This document shows, piece by piece, positions 1 to 8,682 of a DNA stretch of 64,000 nt. The DNA is taken from NCBI RefSeq assembly GCF_005771435.1, contig NZ_VANI01000004.1, forward strand, positions 310,001 through 374,000, given 5' to 3'. The stretch is from Microbulbifer harenosus. GTDB taxonomy: Bacteria; Pseudomonadota; Gammaproteobacteria; Pseudomonadales; Cellvibrionaceae. Below the pieces are notes generated by a model, which saw only the letters and a program-made list of their open reading frames with translations, had not been told where the DNA came from and made no database searches. Made by a program: the position numbers and the translations under genes. How positions within the stretch are numbered: the first letter of the stretch is position 1; every line of letters starts with the position of its first letter.

Positions 1-830
1 GCAGCCACCTGTGGGTGCACAGCGACGAGAAAATGCTGCGTCGGGTGATTCAGAACCTGTTGGACAACGCGGTCAAATACACCGCCCGCGGCGGCGTGCT
101 GGTGGCGGCGCGCAGGCGCGGTGCGGACATCTCCCTGGAGGTGTGGGATACCGGTGAGGGCATCGCGCGCGCGCAGCAGCAGGACATCTTCCGCGAGTTC
201 TGTCGGCTGACACCACAAACTGCCCCGCAGGATTCCCCCAATACCGCCCGCCAGCACGGCTACGGCCTCGGCCTCGCCACCGTGGAGCGCCTGTGCCGCC
301 TGCTCAACAGCCCCATCAGCCTGTCGTCGGTGCCCGGGTGCGGCAGTGTGTTCCGGGTGCGCCTGGCGCGCGCCAGCGCCCGCGTCGAGCCCCGCCCGCC
401 GCTGACGGCAGTTGCCGGCCGCGGCGCGCAACTGGACCTGCGGGTGCTCTGTGTGGACAACGAGCCCTCCATTCTTGAGGCCATGGCGGCACTCCTCGGC
501 GGCTGGGGCTGCAGCGTGCATTGCGCACGCAACCGCACTGAGGCACTGGCGGCGACGGAGCCGGATCTGCTGTTGATGGACTTCCACCTGGACGACGGCG
601 ACAACGGCATCGACCTGGCGGCAGAGCTGCTGTCCCACTGGGGCGGCGAAGGTGGTTGTAACGTGCCCTGCGTGATCATCTCCGCGGAAAACACCAACAC
701 CGTAAAGTCCCGCGCCCACAACGCGGGCTGGCAGTTCCTGCAAAAACCCCTGCGCCCGGCGGCGCTGCGCGCGCTGTTGCAGCAGCGGCAGAAAACCCGC
801 GGCGAACCCCGTGCGACCAAGGTCGTATAG
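1..830 (+). CDS. Hybrid sensor histidine kinase, C-terminal part (5' truncated by window)
   Basis: The reading frame is open from base 3 and is cut by the left edge of the window. About 275 residues remain. Numbering from the GTG at 15, it shows a HATPase_c domain (N-box NLLDNAVKYT, residues 14-23; DTGEGI, 45-50; GYGLGLA, 82-88) and then a receiver domain from about residue 142, with acidic residue D148, phospho-acceptor D189 in LLLMDFHL and the conserved lysine in FLQKP. The kinase core and sensor region are outside the window. Hybrid kinases of this shape that carry an SSSF transporter-like sensor (MxtR/CrbS type) work with a LuxR-type regulator that activates acs. A LuxR-type regulator lies at 3462-4082 and acs at 41475, but membership of that family cannot be tested without the N-terminus. 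Confidence 0.9.
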   Translation, partial: SHLWVHSDEKMLRRVIQNLLDNAVKYTARGGVLVAARRRGADISLEVWDTGEGIARAQQQDIFREFCRLTPQTAPQDSPNTARQHGYGLGLATVERLCRLLNSPISLSSVPGCGSVFRVRLARASARVEPRPPLTAVAGRGAQLDLRVLCVDNEPSILEAMAALLGGWGCSVHCARNRTEALAATEPDLLLMDFHLDDGDNGIDLAAELLSHWGGEGGCNVPCVIISAENTNTVKSRAHNAGWQFLQKPLRPAALRALLQQRQKTRGEPRATKVV

Positions 831-889
831 CGATGGGGGGTGCGGAGACGCACTCTTGTGCGAATTTATTTTTGAATCCATCCGGAATG

Positions 890-948
890 GGTTCGCCTGC
901 AAGCAGGCTCCTACGGGCGCGTTGTAGGAGCCTGCTTGCAGGCGAACC
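890..948. repeat. REP-type perfect inverted repeat (GTAGGAG family, copy 1)
   Basis: Two 25-base arms (890-914 and 924-948) are perfectly complementary around a 9-base loop. The arm core is GTAGGAGCCTGCTTGCAGGC. It lies 36 bases upstream of the MFS start codon. The same core recurs at 19182-19208 and 31535-31602. It resembles the REP/BIME palindromes of gammaproteobacteria that are mobilised by REP-associated tyrosine transposases. No such transposase gene is in the window. Confidence 0.85.
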
Positions 949-983
949 AGCGTGAATACATTCAAAGCAAAGGCGGTATAACA

Positions 984-2183
984 ATGAAAAAAATCCTGCT
1001 CGAAATCCTGATGTTCAGCGCTTATGCGCTGTTCGCCGCGAGCTGGGTGTCCGGGGCCATCCTCACCCCGGCGATCCAGGCGTCCTTCGGAGAAGAGGGC
1101 TTCGCCAATGCCACCTGGGGCAGTAATGTCATCACCATTGCCAAGATCGTCGGCAATCTCGCCGCCGCCGCGCTGCTGATGCGCCTCGGCGCCAAGCGCG
1201 CCTTTGCTATTGCCATTGTGTTGATTGCCGCTGGCGGTTTCGGCGCGCTCGCCGACAGCTATGGCGGCTGGCTGCTGTCGCGCCTGGCGCTCGGCCTCGG
1301 CGGTGCACTGGCCATCGTATATTTCGCACCGGTGGTACTGCACTACTTTGCAGCCGACGAGCGCCCGCTAATCAACGGCATCAACGCCGCTGCCTTCAAT
1401 ACCGGCAACCTGCTCGCGCTGCTCACCACCTCCTCCCTGCTTGCCTGGCTCGGCAGCTGGCAGTCGGTCGTCGTACTTTACGGGGTGATGGTACTGGCAC
1501 TGGGGGTGCTGTGGTGGCTCACCGCGGAAAACTTCCCGCTGTCTGGCGGCAGTGGCGCGCCGCAGGAAAGCTACGGTTTTAAGCAGGGCGTAAAAGAGAG
1601 CTTAAACTGGTGGCTGCCGCTGGCCTACTGCGGCGTATTGTTTTGCTACATCGCGGTGTTTGCGCTGTTCCCGCTCATCGACGGTTTTGCGGTGGCGAGC
1701 CACCACCTCTCCGCGGTGATGATCGCCGCCGGCATGGTGGGCACCGTGGCCGGTATTATCGTCACCAAGCGCTACGCGCTGCGCCTGCCGGTGCTGCGCT
1801 TCGGTGGCCTGGCGCTGGTGGTGTTTGCCGCACTTATGGTCACCAGTCGCGATCCCATCGTCGCCTACAGCGCCGCCGCGCTCGCGGGCTTCTGCATGTT
1901 CCTGCCGATGACCGCGCTGGTGACTTTGCCGCAGGATCTTCCCGGCATGACCCCGGCAAAAATCACCGTCACCTTTGCGATGTTCTGGTCCATTTCCTAC
2001 GGAGTGGAAACTGCGCTGATGTACGGTGCCGGTGTACTCGCGGATATCACCGGTGAACCGGCGAGTGCGGCCTATTTTGCCGTGGCCTGTTCCGCTTCGC
2101 TGTTCGTGTTTTCTTTCCTGCTGCCAGAGAGCGGTAAAAAAGCCACCGTGGAGAATCTGGAGGTCGACAATGCGGCAGCTTGA
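984..2183 (+). CDS. MFS transporter
   Basis: The 399-residue protein is hydrophobic throughout, with about twelve predicted membrane helices and a basic start (MKKILLE). It fits a major facilitator superfamily inner-membrane carrier. The ATG at 984 is preferred over an earlier in-frame start at 936 because the earlier one would run through the REP hairpin. The 3' end overlaps the start of the next gene by 14 bases, so the two are probably translated together. The adjacent hydrolase hints at import of an ester or acylated small molecule that is then hydrolysed. The substrate cannot be read from the sequence. Confidence 0.85.
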   Translation: MKKILLEILMFSAYALFAASWVSGAILTPAIQASFGEEGFANATWGSNVITIAKIVGNLAAAALLMRLGAKRAFAIAIVLIAAGGFGALADSYGGWLLSRLALGLGGALAIVYFAPVVLHYFAADERPLINGINAAAFNTGNLLALLTTSSLLAWLGSWQSVVVLYGVMVLALGVLWWLTAENFPLSGGSGAPQESYGFKQGVKESLNWWLPLAYCGVLFCYIAVFALFPLIDGFAVASHHLSAVMIAAGMVGTVAGIIVTKRYALRLPVLRFGGLALVVFAALMVTSRDPIVAYSAAALAGFCMFLPMTALVTLPQDLPGMTPAKITVTFAMFWSISYGVETALMYGAGVLADITGEPASAAYFAVACSASLFVFSFLLPESGKKATVENLEVDNAAA

Positions 2184-3102
2184 GCCGAAGCTTGAGGAGT
2201 GGTTGGCGGCGGTCAACGCCCAGATTGCACAACTGAAAGCCGCAGGTTTTGAAGCTACACCAGTCAACGCGCGCGAAAGCCTCGCCAACCTCACGCGCAC
2301 GTTCGTCGAGCCCGGCCCCGACATGGCGGTGGCGGATACGCTGGTTACCGGTGGGGAGTATGCGGTGCCGGTGCGGGTTTATCAGCCTGTAGATGCTATC
2401 GAGGGTGCCGCGATCATTTACTGCCACGGCGGCGGCCATATGGCCGGCAGTGTTTCCGTCTACGATCCCATATGCCGCCGCGTGGCTGCGGCCTGCCAGC
2501 GCCCGGTCATTTCCGTGGAATACCGCCTGGCCCCGGAAAACCCCTATCCCGCAGCGCTCAACGACCTGATTAGTGTGGTGCGCCATCTGGGTACGGCGCT
2601 CGACCGCAAGGGTATTGCCCACAACGGCCGCTGGATTCTGATGGGCGATTCCGGCGGCGGCGCACTCTGCGCGTCCGCCTCCCGACTGCTGCAACACCAG
2701 CCGCACAATATCGACGCCCAGGTACTGATTTACCCGAGCCTGGACTACACCATGCAGACGCCGTCTATTGAGGAAAACGGGCGGGGTTATCTGCTGGAAA
2801 AAGAGAAAATTCTCTGGTACTTCCAGAATTATTTTCAGCACGCGGAAAATCCATACCAGGCGTCACCGCTGCACGGCGAGTTTACGCGGAACATGCCGGC
2901 TGCGCTGGTGGTTACTGCGGAGTTTTGTCCGCTGCGGGATGAGGGTGTGGAATATGTACGCAAGGTGCGAGAAGGTGGCGCCAATGCCGAGCACCTGCAC
3001 TTTGCAGACATGATTCATGCATTTCTGAATATCGAGAATCTGGTGCCGGAAGCGTGTGGGCGGGTTTATCGCCACGTTGCTGAGTATTTGCGGGGCGTTT
3101 AG
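2170..3102 (+). CDS. Alpha/beta hydrolase of the hormone-sensitive lipase type
   Basis: This 310-residue protein has the oxyanion-hole motif HGGG in YCHGGGHMAG, the nucleophile elbow GDSGGG, and a late catalytic Asp/His (LRDEG, DMIHAFLN). These are hallmarks of the HSL/bacterial esterase (family IV) group, which hydrolyses short-chain esters or acylated substrates. There is no signal peptide, so it is likely cytoplasmic. The ATG at 2170 has GGAG about 8 bases upstream and overlaps the MFS gene end. A longer in-frame ORF begins at 2026, but it would lie inside the transporter gene and is not used. A palindromic repeat element follows the stop directly. Confidence 0.88.
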   Translation: MRQLEPKLEEWLAAVNAQIAQLKAAGFEATPVNARESLANLTRTFVEPGPDMAVADTLVTGGEYAVPVRVYQPVDAIEGAAIIYCHGGGHMAGSVSVYDPICRRVAAACQRPVISVEYRLAPENPYPAALNDLISVVRHLGTALDRKGIAHNGRWILMGDSGGGALCASASRLLQHQPHNIDAQVLIYPSLDYTMQTPSIEENGRGYLLEKEKILWYFQNYFQHAENPYQASPLHGEFTRNMPAALVVTAEFCPLRDEGVEYVRKVREGGANAEHLHFADMIHAFLNIENLVPEACGRVYRHVAEYLRGV

Positions 3103-3142
3103 CTTTGTGGTTTTTCGGAGCTCTGTTTATATTTCTGTGGCG

Positions 3143-3251
3143 GCAGGCTACCGGGTGCGGGTTTTCAGGACCGCTGTAAACCCATCCCTGGGCGCTGCGG
3201 CGCAAACATCCTGTTTGCGACGCTCCTGAAAACCCGCACCCGGTATCCTGC
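3143..3251 (+). repeat. Covarying intergenic element E1 (type 1)
   Basis: Outer arms are 3143-3170 and 3224-3251, 28 bp with one mismatch. Inside are the conserved module CCGCTGTAAACCCATCCCTG and the inner hairpin CGCAAAC..GTTTGCG. The upstream flank is GTGGCGG. It lies directly after the hydrolase gene and forms a head-to-head pair with E2. Confidence 0.9.
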
Positions 3252-3332
3252 CTTAATTGAAAGCGATTTACTCCGTAAGCGGGTAGAAAAATATCGAGCT
3301 AACGGAGTACAAAAATTTGAATTGAAGGCTAA

Positions 3333-3416
3333 GTGCCGACGCAGCGTACAGGGATGTATTGAAGGGGGGTGCCTAGCCCGGTTTTGAAAACAGATACCCG
3401 GTGCTTTGCCGCCACC
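3333..3416 (-). repeat. Partial covarying intergenic element E2 (type 2, degenerate)
   Basis: It contains the reverse-orientation module GCAGCGTACAGGGATGTATT and one outer arm, TTTTGAAAACAGATACCCGG, ending at the conserved GCCGCCACC flank. The other arm and the inner hairpin are missing and an unrelated G-rich stretch replaces them. It looks like a decayed copy facing E1. Confidence 0.75.
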
Positions 3417-3461
3417 GGGTTCCAAGCAAAGCTCGAAACGCTACGAAGTGCAAACCAAGAA

Positions 3462-4082
3462 TCAAAGCTGAATCAGCACCTGAGCCTCACGAATCAACTG
3501 CTTGCGATCCCGCAGCTCAAGCTTGCGCAAAATCGCCGTAACGTGGCTTTTCACCGTGGGCTCGGTGATATCGAGATCAAACGCAATCTGCTTGTTCAAC
3601 ATCCCCTGCGCAATCATCTGGAAAATTTTCAACTGCTGCGGGGTAAGCTGACTCAGTTTTTCGGCCAGCTGCGATTCCGTCTCCGCCTGCAACGCCTCCT
3701 CACTGAACCACTGATCCCCCGCAAGCACACACTCAATACACTGCAGGATTTCATCCGGCCGCGCCGTCTTGGAAAGAAAACCACTCGCCCCAAGCCCCGC
3801 CGCCTGCTGGATCACCGCATGCTTGTCACTACCGGACACCACCACCACCGGCACCGCCGGAAAATCATTGCGAATCCGCGCCAGTCCACTGAAACCCTCA
3901 CTGCCCGGCATATTCAGATCCAGCAGCAACAGGTCGATTTCATTCTGGGAAAGGCGCTGCAGGGTCGAATCCAGATCCTCACTCTGCAACAGGTCCGAAT
4001 TCGGAAAATGACTGGAAAGCGTCGTCGCCAACGCATCGCGATACAGCGGGTGATCGTCAGCAATCAACAATTGATAATTCAC
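3462..4082 (-). CDS. LuxR/NarL-family response regulator (ErdR/CrbR-like)
   Basis: The 206-residue protein has an N-terminal receiver domain (acidic pocket in IADDHP, phospho-acceptor D55 in LLLLDLNMPG, lysine in FLSKTARP) and a C-terminal LuxR helix-turn-helix (from LTPQQLKIF to LRKLELRDR). The start is the GTG at 4082, which begins VNYQLLIADDH where family members begin. A longer frame to 4193 would run into the upstream gene. It lies 41 bases after the hydroxybutyrate dehydrogenase gene and is probably co-transcribed with it. From memory, ErdR/CrbR proteins start in the same way and activate acs. A role in acetate or C2/C4 metabolism is an inference. Confidence 0.85.
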   Translation of the reverse strand: MNYQLLIADDHPLYRDALATTLSSHFPNSDLLQSEDLDSTLQRLSQNEIDLLLLDLNMPGSEGFSGLARIRNDFPAVPVVVVSGSDKHAVIQQAAGLGASGFLSKTARPDEILQCIECVLAGDQWFSEEALQAETESQLAEKLSQLTPQQLKIFQMIAQGMLNKQIAFDLDITEPTVKSHVTAILRKLELRDRKQLIREAQVLIQL

Positions 4083-4123
4083 GGCAGCACCCTGAAGAAG
4101 GAAAGGAGCGGGTGCAAAAGATA

Positions 4124-4924
4124 CTACTGCGCGCTCCATCCACCGTCCACCGGCAGAGCCGCACCGGTAATGGTGCTGGCGAAGTTGCCACACAGATACA
4201 GCGCCAGTTCACCGATGGCATCGGGACTTGTCGCCTTCGCCATCGGCTGCTTCGCGCCGACCAGTTCCGCGCGCGCGGCTTCTATATCCACCTGCTGCTC
4301 GCGCGCAATGGCCTCGATCTGGGGTTGGATCAGTGGTGTCTCCACCCAGCCAGGGCAAATGGCATTAGCGGTGATATTGCGGTCCGCATTTTCCAGCGCC
4401 AGCACTTTGGTGAGCCCTACCAGTCCGTGCTTGGCTGCACAGTAGGCAGCCTTGTGTTCCGAGGCCACCAGACCGTGTACGGAAGCGATATTGATGATGC
4501 GCCCCCAACCGGCGTTGCGCATGGCGGGGAGCAGGTCGCGGGCGAGAAAAAAACCGGCGCTTAGGTTTATGGCGAGGATCTGGTGCCACTTTTCTGCGGG
4601 AAATTCGTGGGCCGGCGCGGTGAACTGGATGCCGGCGTTGTTGATGAGCACCGAGGGATTGCCAATGGCCTCGCGGGTATCCGACACCAACTGGGCGCAG
4701 CCGGCTTCGCTGGAAATGTCGGCGCTACTGAAGCCGGTGCGGCCGGAGTATTCCGAGAATTCAGCCAGCAGTGCCTGTTCGGCAGCCGCATCGGCGAGTC
4801 CATGCAGCATCACCTGGTGACCGGCGCGGGCAAAGCAGTGGGCTATGGCGAGACCTATTCCGCTGGTGGAACCGGTAATGAGAACGGTGTGTGGCTGACT
4901 GGGCTGCACGGCAAACTCCCGCAT
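4124..4924 (-). CDS. 3-hydroxybutyrate dehydrogenase (short-chain dehydrogenase/reductase)
   Basis: This 266-residue classical SDR has the cofactor motif TGSTSGIG (residues 17-24), NNAG (95-98) and the catalytic N120, S148, Y161 and K165 (YCAAK). PGWVETPLI and the C-terminal VDGGWSAQ are typical of NAD-dependent 3-hydroxybutyrate dehydrogenases, which interconvert 3-hydroxybutyrate and acetoacetate in the cytoplasm. The start is the ATG at 4924. The gene heads a likely operon with the LuxR-type regulator. Acetoacetate is also the product of the leucine pathway at 53-60 kb. Another SDR specificity is possible but less likely. Confidence 0.85.
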   Translation of the reverse strand: MREFAVQPSQPHTVLITGSTSGIGLAIAHCFARAGHQVMLHGLADAAAEQALLAEFSEYSGRTGFSSADISSEAGCAQLVSDTREAIGNPSVLINNAGIQFTAPAHEFPAEKWHQILAINLSAGFFLARDLLPAMRNAGWGRIINIASVHGLVASEHKAAYCAAKHGLVGLTKVLALENADRNITANAICPGWVETPLIQPQIEAIAREQQVDIEAARAELVGAKQPMAKATSPDAIGELALYLCGNFASTITGAALPVDGGWSAQ

Positions 4925-5024
4925 GCTTATTCATTCTTTGCAGAAATCCTAGCAGTGGCGGGAGCTGCGGGTCTGTATGACCAAGGTATGAAGTGGGCCT
5001 CACACCGAGGTCAGTTTGCAGGAA

Positions 5025-5414
5025 TCAGCGGCGACGATGCACGGTGCCATGGGAGCGGCCGTGGTAGCTCGGTCTCGCCGGGCGATTATAGCCGGGGCGA
5101 TTGTAGTGCCGTCCAGGGCGGTTGTAGTGGTACCCCGGACGGTTGTAGTACCCGGGACGGTTATAGTAGTGGCGGCCGTGATAGCGATAGTAACCGCCGC
5201 GGTAATAGCGCGGGTAGTAACCATAGCGGTAGTAGCGCGGCGATGTGTAATAGAAGGAGACATTGCCTGCGGGATAGACGTAGGGGCGCGAGTAGGGATA
5301 GGTGGAGTATCCCACGCTGCCGGAGCTGTAGTAGCCATCGGACACACAGGCTCCCAGAGTGAGCGAGCCAAACACGGTTGCGGCCAACAGGCCTTTTTTG
5401 ACGAGTCTGTTCAT
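5025..5414 (-). CDS. Tyr/Arg/Gly-rich small lipoprotein
   Basis: The 129-residue protein begins MNRLVKKGLLAATVFGSLTL and has a lipobox LGAC with the cysteine near residue 23, so it should be a lipoprotein. The mature part is rich in Tyr, Arg, Gly and Pro, with repeats of the NRPGY type (NRPGYYNRPGYHYNRPGRHY) and a basic tail HRRR. No enzymatic motif is visible. The ATG at 5414 is chosen because GGAGG lies about 8 bases upstream. An in-frame ORF to 5594 has no support. It sits 82 bases downstream of another small Tyr-containing lipoprotein on the same strand. Function unknown; an envelope or cell-surface role is likely. Confidence 0.75.
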   Translation of the reverse strand: MNRLVKKGLLAATVFGSLTLGACVSDGYYSSGSVGYSTYPYSRPYVYPAGNVSFYYTSPRYYRYGYYPRYYRGGYYRYHGRHYYNRPGYYNRPGYHYNRPGRHYNRPGYNRPARPSYHGRSHGTVHRRR

Positions 5415-5496
5415 GCGAGACCTCCGCGGACAGAAAGCCGATGCAGTACGGCGCTCGCCGTTACACCGGTGTTTGAATTGCATTGAAAAGAGCGGT

Positions 5497-5763
5497 TCAG
5501 CGTGGCGGGTTGACGCGTGATGAGCGTACATCCATACGGTAATCGCTACCGTGTATGTAGTAGGTGGGGTGCCGCACATTGTGGCAGCGACCATTTTCGT
5601 GGCAGTGGTAATAACGGCCCTGAATGCTGTAATAGCCCGGGCGTTTGTCCGGATTGATGGCCGTTGTGGTGCCAGTCATGTCGTCCATGCTGGTGCAAGC
5701 GGATAGCGTCAACAGTATCGCAGCCCCCAGAGTACCTGCTAATCCTGCGAGTGAACGCGTCAT
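5497..5763 (-). CDS. Small Tyr/His-containing lipoprotein
   Basis: The 88-residue protein has a signal sequence ending in the lipobox LSAC, followed by a short mature part with paired tyrosines and His/Cys residues (RYYHCHENGRCHN). The ATG at 5763 has GGAGG 8 bases upstream and is preferred over an ATG four codons earlier. It is probably co-transcribed with the Tyr-rich lipoprotein at 5025-5414. I do not recognise a family. The two extra cysteines around CHENGRC could form a disulfide or bind metal in the periplasm. Confidence 0.7.
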   Translation of the reverse strand: MTRSLAGLAGTLGAAILLTLSACTSMDDMTGTTTAINPDKRPGYYSIQGRYYHCHENGRCHNVRHPTYYIHGSDYRMDVRSSRVNPPR

Positions 5764-5949
5764 GAAAACCTCCACGCCGAGTGGCGGGTGCGCCTTTTCA
5801 ACTTTCTTAAATTTTCGATCCGATCACTCGCCGGAAACGGCGGGCAACAAACCGAAACCCAAGTGGAAGTTATTTAAGCGTCGCGAAACGGCGATCACGA
5901 AGATTTTCGCTGAATATCAACAACTAAAATGAAATAAAAAGCGACTGGG

Positions 5950-7041
5950 TTAGGCTGAAATCAACTGATGTAACTGGTTGTCCAGCAACTGCTGCAATTT
6001 CGGATTGAGTCCCGTGACCTCCGCGCCCCAGCTGGTGGTGTGGCATTGGATGCGATTTTCCAGCGACTCGTCGGCAATTAACTGCGGGTGCAGAGTCAGG
6101 CCGCGGGGCTGGCTCAGCAGTTGCTCGCCGTTGAGGTCGAATTCGTCCGGTTTTGTCGGCAGTACCGCCAGTGCCAGTTGCAGTCCGGTGGCGCGGCTGG
6201 ATTGTTGCAGGCCGCGCAGCAGCAGACCCGCACAGATTGCGCGGAAGGCGGCGTCGTCGCCGGCGAAGCCGAGTCCCACGGCGGGACCGGCGCTGGGGAG
6301 CGGGCGGGCATCGTAGATACGGGTGAGAAGTTGCAGGCGCTGTTCCAGCTCGGCCTGCAGATTGTCCAGTGCGCTGCGCGACAGCTGGTTGCCGAGCTGA
6401 GCCCAGTTCAGCGGGCGCAGGTACAGGCCGGCGGTCACTTCCGGTGGCGGTTTGGGCTGGGCCTTGGGCACCAGCAGTGGTTTGCGCTTCGGCTGCGCCG
6501 ACTGCAGCTGGGTGACCACCAGTGCGCACGCGGCGCTGAACGGCAGGGCGAAGATCAGGCACAGTAGCAGGCTGGCCCAGGGGTAACCTGCGCTGGCGCC
6601 GGGCTGAATGTTGAGCGCCACACTGCCGGCCAGGCTGTCATGCAGCACCACCGGCTCGGTAATCACCTCACCGCGGTCCCGTTCGCCGGCCTGAGCCAGC
6701 GGGCTTGAGTCCACATCCTGGATGGTTACTCCGCGCACCGCGGGCAGTGCGAGGGCCTGCTGGGCCAGCAGCTGCAGGCTGATCCGGTCGCCGGCGACGA
6801 TCTGCTCCAGGCTCTGGCTCGCCAGCAGCTTGGCCATGGCGGCGGCGCTGGCGCGGTCGCGTTGAGTCGTGGCGGCTTTCTGCTGGCCCCAGGCGTGACC
6901 GAGGGTGGCTAAAGCGAAGCCAGCCAGCGTCAGCCAGATGGCGGCGGCCAGCAGCTGGCGCTGTTGGTTGCGACTCAGACCCCTGAGCCACTGGGGCAGG
7001 CTGGTGGACAGTTCAGACAGGCTGGCGAGGAGCTTTTTCAT
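5950..7041 (-). CDS. AhpA/YtjB-family membrane protein
   Basis: The 363-residue protein has two membrane segments, residues about 29-50 and 152-178, with a periplasmic segment between them that shows a 'QLLAQQALALPAVRGVTIQD' pattern typical of small sensor-like loops. A Pro/Lys-rich linker and a soluble C-terminal domain follow. Its size, topology and divergent position next to serB match E. coli YtjB (Smp), which lies divergent from serB in many gammaproteobacteria. The molecular role of that family is not established. The start is the ATG at 7041. The shared upstream region (7042-7189) must hold both promoters. Confidence 0.75.
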   Translation of the reverse strand: MKKLLASLSELSTSLPQWLRGLSRNQQRQLLAAAIWLTLAGFALATLGHAWGQQKAATTQRDRASAAAMAKLLASQSLEQIVAGDRISLQLLAQQALALPAVRGVTIQDVDSSPLAQAGERDRGEVITEPVVLHDSLAGSVALNIQPGASAGYPWASLLLCLIFALPFSAACALVVTQLQSAQPKRKPLLVPKAQPKPPPEVTAGLYLRPLNWAQLGNQLSRSALDNLQAELEQRLQLLTRIYDARPLPSAGPAVGLGFAGDDAAFRAICAGLLLRGLQQSSRATGLQLALAVLPTKPDEFDLNGEQLLSQPRGLTLHPQLIADESLENRIQCHTTSWGAEVTGLNPKLQQLLDNQLHQLISA

Positions 7042-7189
7042 CTTGTTATCGACCGCGGGCAGTTCAGGGAACGGATTTTAACGCATTCTTAACCGGCTTC
7101 TTCAGCGAAAAAAGGCGCCGGGCTATAATACGCGGCCAAGTCGCCGGCTATCGCCGGCCCGCCTACCGAGAATCCAGCAAGAGTCCGCC

Positions 7190-8215
7190 ATGGAAGCAAC
7201 CGCTCACTCCGACCTCTTTTCCTCACTGGCCAGTCTGTGTCAGCAGAATTTTTCCCTGCCGGTTGAGGGTGGCGCTCCGACGGACGTGACCGCCCCATGG
7301 TGCCTGACGCTGCTGGCGATGGAGATTGAAGGCGCGCAGCTGGAAAAACTGGCGGAATTCCTGCGCGAGTGCCGCTGGCAGCCGGTTGCCACGGATATTC
7401 TCGCCGCGCGCGACGGCTGCTGTGTGGTGCGTTTACAGCTCGACGGCGACCTCGTGTTCAGCGACGCGCGTCTGGCGCTGCTGGAGTTGGGCCAGGAGTT
7501 GGGGCTGGAACTGGTACTGCAGGCGGGCCACACCCAACGCGCGCCGAAACTCGCCTGCTTCGATATGGATTCCACCCTGATTCAGGCGGAGGTTATCGAT
7601 GAGCTCGCCAAAATCGCCGGCGTTGGCGACCAGGTGGCGGAGATTACCCTGTCTGCCATGCGCGGCGAGCTGGATTTCCAGCAGAGTTTCCGCAAGCGCA
7701 TGAGTCTCCTGAAAGGCTTCACCGAGGCCAGCCTCGCTGAAATTGCCCCGCGCATCCCGCTGATGCCCGGTGCCCAGCGTCTGCTTCTGGCCCTGCGTGC
7801 GCTGGGCTGTAAAACCGCCATACTCTCCGGCGGTTTCACCTATTTCGCCCACTATCTGCGGGACAACCACCTCGCGGTGGATTTCGTGCACGCCAATCAG
7901 CTGGAATTCAACGGCGGCGCGCTTACCGGCGGTGTGATCGACCCGATTGTGGACGGCGCACGCAAGGCGCTGCTGTTGCAGGAAATTGCTTCGGAGCTGG
8001 ATCTGTCACTGGATCAGGTGATCGCAGTGGGAGACGGTGCCAACGATCTGCCGATGCTGGCGTTGGGGGCGCTGGGTATTGCGTTCCACGCCAAGCCCAA
8101 GGTGCGCGCTGAAGCGCCACAGGCGATCGATGGCTTTGGTCTGGATGCGGCACTGTACCTGTTTGGTCTGAACGACCGTCAGATCAGCGCGCTGCTAGGC
8201 GAGTCTGCCGAATAA
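7190..8215 (+). CDS. serB: Phosphoserine phosphatase
   Basis: The 341-residue protein has an N-terminal ACT-like regulatory region (about 1-110) and a C-terminal HAD phosphatase domain. HAD motif I is FDMDSTLI (nucleophile Asp), motif II is ILSGGF, and motif III/IV is VGDGANDLPML. It removes phosphate from phosphoserine in the last step of serine biosynthesis. Serine is also the substrate of CysE (17255-18073). The start is the ATG at 7190, 148 bases from the divergent AhpA-type gene. The length agrees with the long gammaproteobacterial and Pseudomonas-type SerB. Confidence 0.95.
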   Translation: MEATAHSDLFSSLASLCQQNFSLPVEGGAPTDVTAPWCLTLLAMEIEGAQLEKLAEFLRECRWQPVATDILAARDGCCVVRLQLDGDLVFSDARLALLELGQELGLELVLQAGHTQRAPKLACFDMDSTLIQAEVIDELAKIAGVGDQVAEITLSAMRGELDFQQSFRKRMSLLKGFTEASLAEIAPRIPLMPGAQRLLLALRALGCKTAILSGGFTYFAHYLRDNHLAVDFVHANQLEFNGGALTGGVIDPIVDGARKALLLQEIASELDLSLDQVIAVGDGANDLPMLALGALGIAFHAKPKVRAEAPQAIDGFGLDAALYLFGLNDRQISALLGESAE

Positions 8216-8229
8216 CTTCAGGAATAACT

Positions 8230-8400
8230 TCAGTAAGGGTGGGCAAGTGCGAGTAGTGGCGTGATATCGCTGCCGATGCTGGCGAAGGGAATAGTCGGCT
8301 TGCGCCCCCGCTCGCTGTCCCCGTAGCAGACCTGCCGATCACAGGCCATGGCGGCCATTGCCATGAATATTACCAGTGCCGTTGCGATGAGCTTGCGCAT
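8230..8400 (-). CDS. Very small secreted protein (56 residues), convergent with serB
   Basis: Reading the minus strand from the ATG at 8400 gives a 56-residue protein that starts MRKLIATALVIFMAMAAMAC, a clear signal peptide with a possible non-standard lipobox (AMAC). The mature part is DRQVCYGDSERGRKPTIPFA and more, ending HPY. An AGGGAA ribosome binding site lies 4 bases before the ATG. The stop at 8230 is 14 bases past the serB stop on the other strand. Two mature cysteines could form a disulfide. I recognise no family. The case rests on the signal peptide and the binding site. Confidence 0.6.
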   Translation of the reverse strand: MRKLIATALVIFMAMAAMACDRQVCYGDSERGRKPTIPFASIGSDITPLLALAHPY

Positions 8401-8682
8401 GGGGTTCCCTGTGTGCGAGTTGCTGTGTCTTCCGGATTGATGCCAGTTAGACGACCAGTGGGGGTAAATAGTTGCGGTCGGCGCAAGAGATTAAGAGAAA
8501 TACGCGGCATTGGATAGCCGCATGAGGAAATGGCCGCCAATCCTTTCTGAGTGCTCGCGGCTGATTAGTTGGAAATTGGCATAGTGATTGGCGTGTGGCG
8601 CCTGCAGCTGGTGTCCGTTCCCGATACCAGCTGCAGGCTGCGTTTTGCTTTGAGGTGGATAGCTTCGCAGCGCTGGGTTGAA

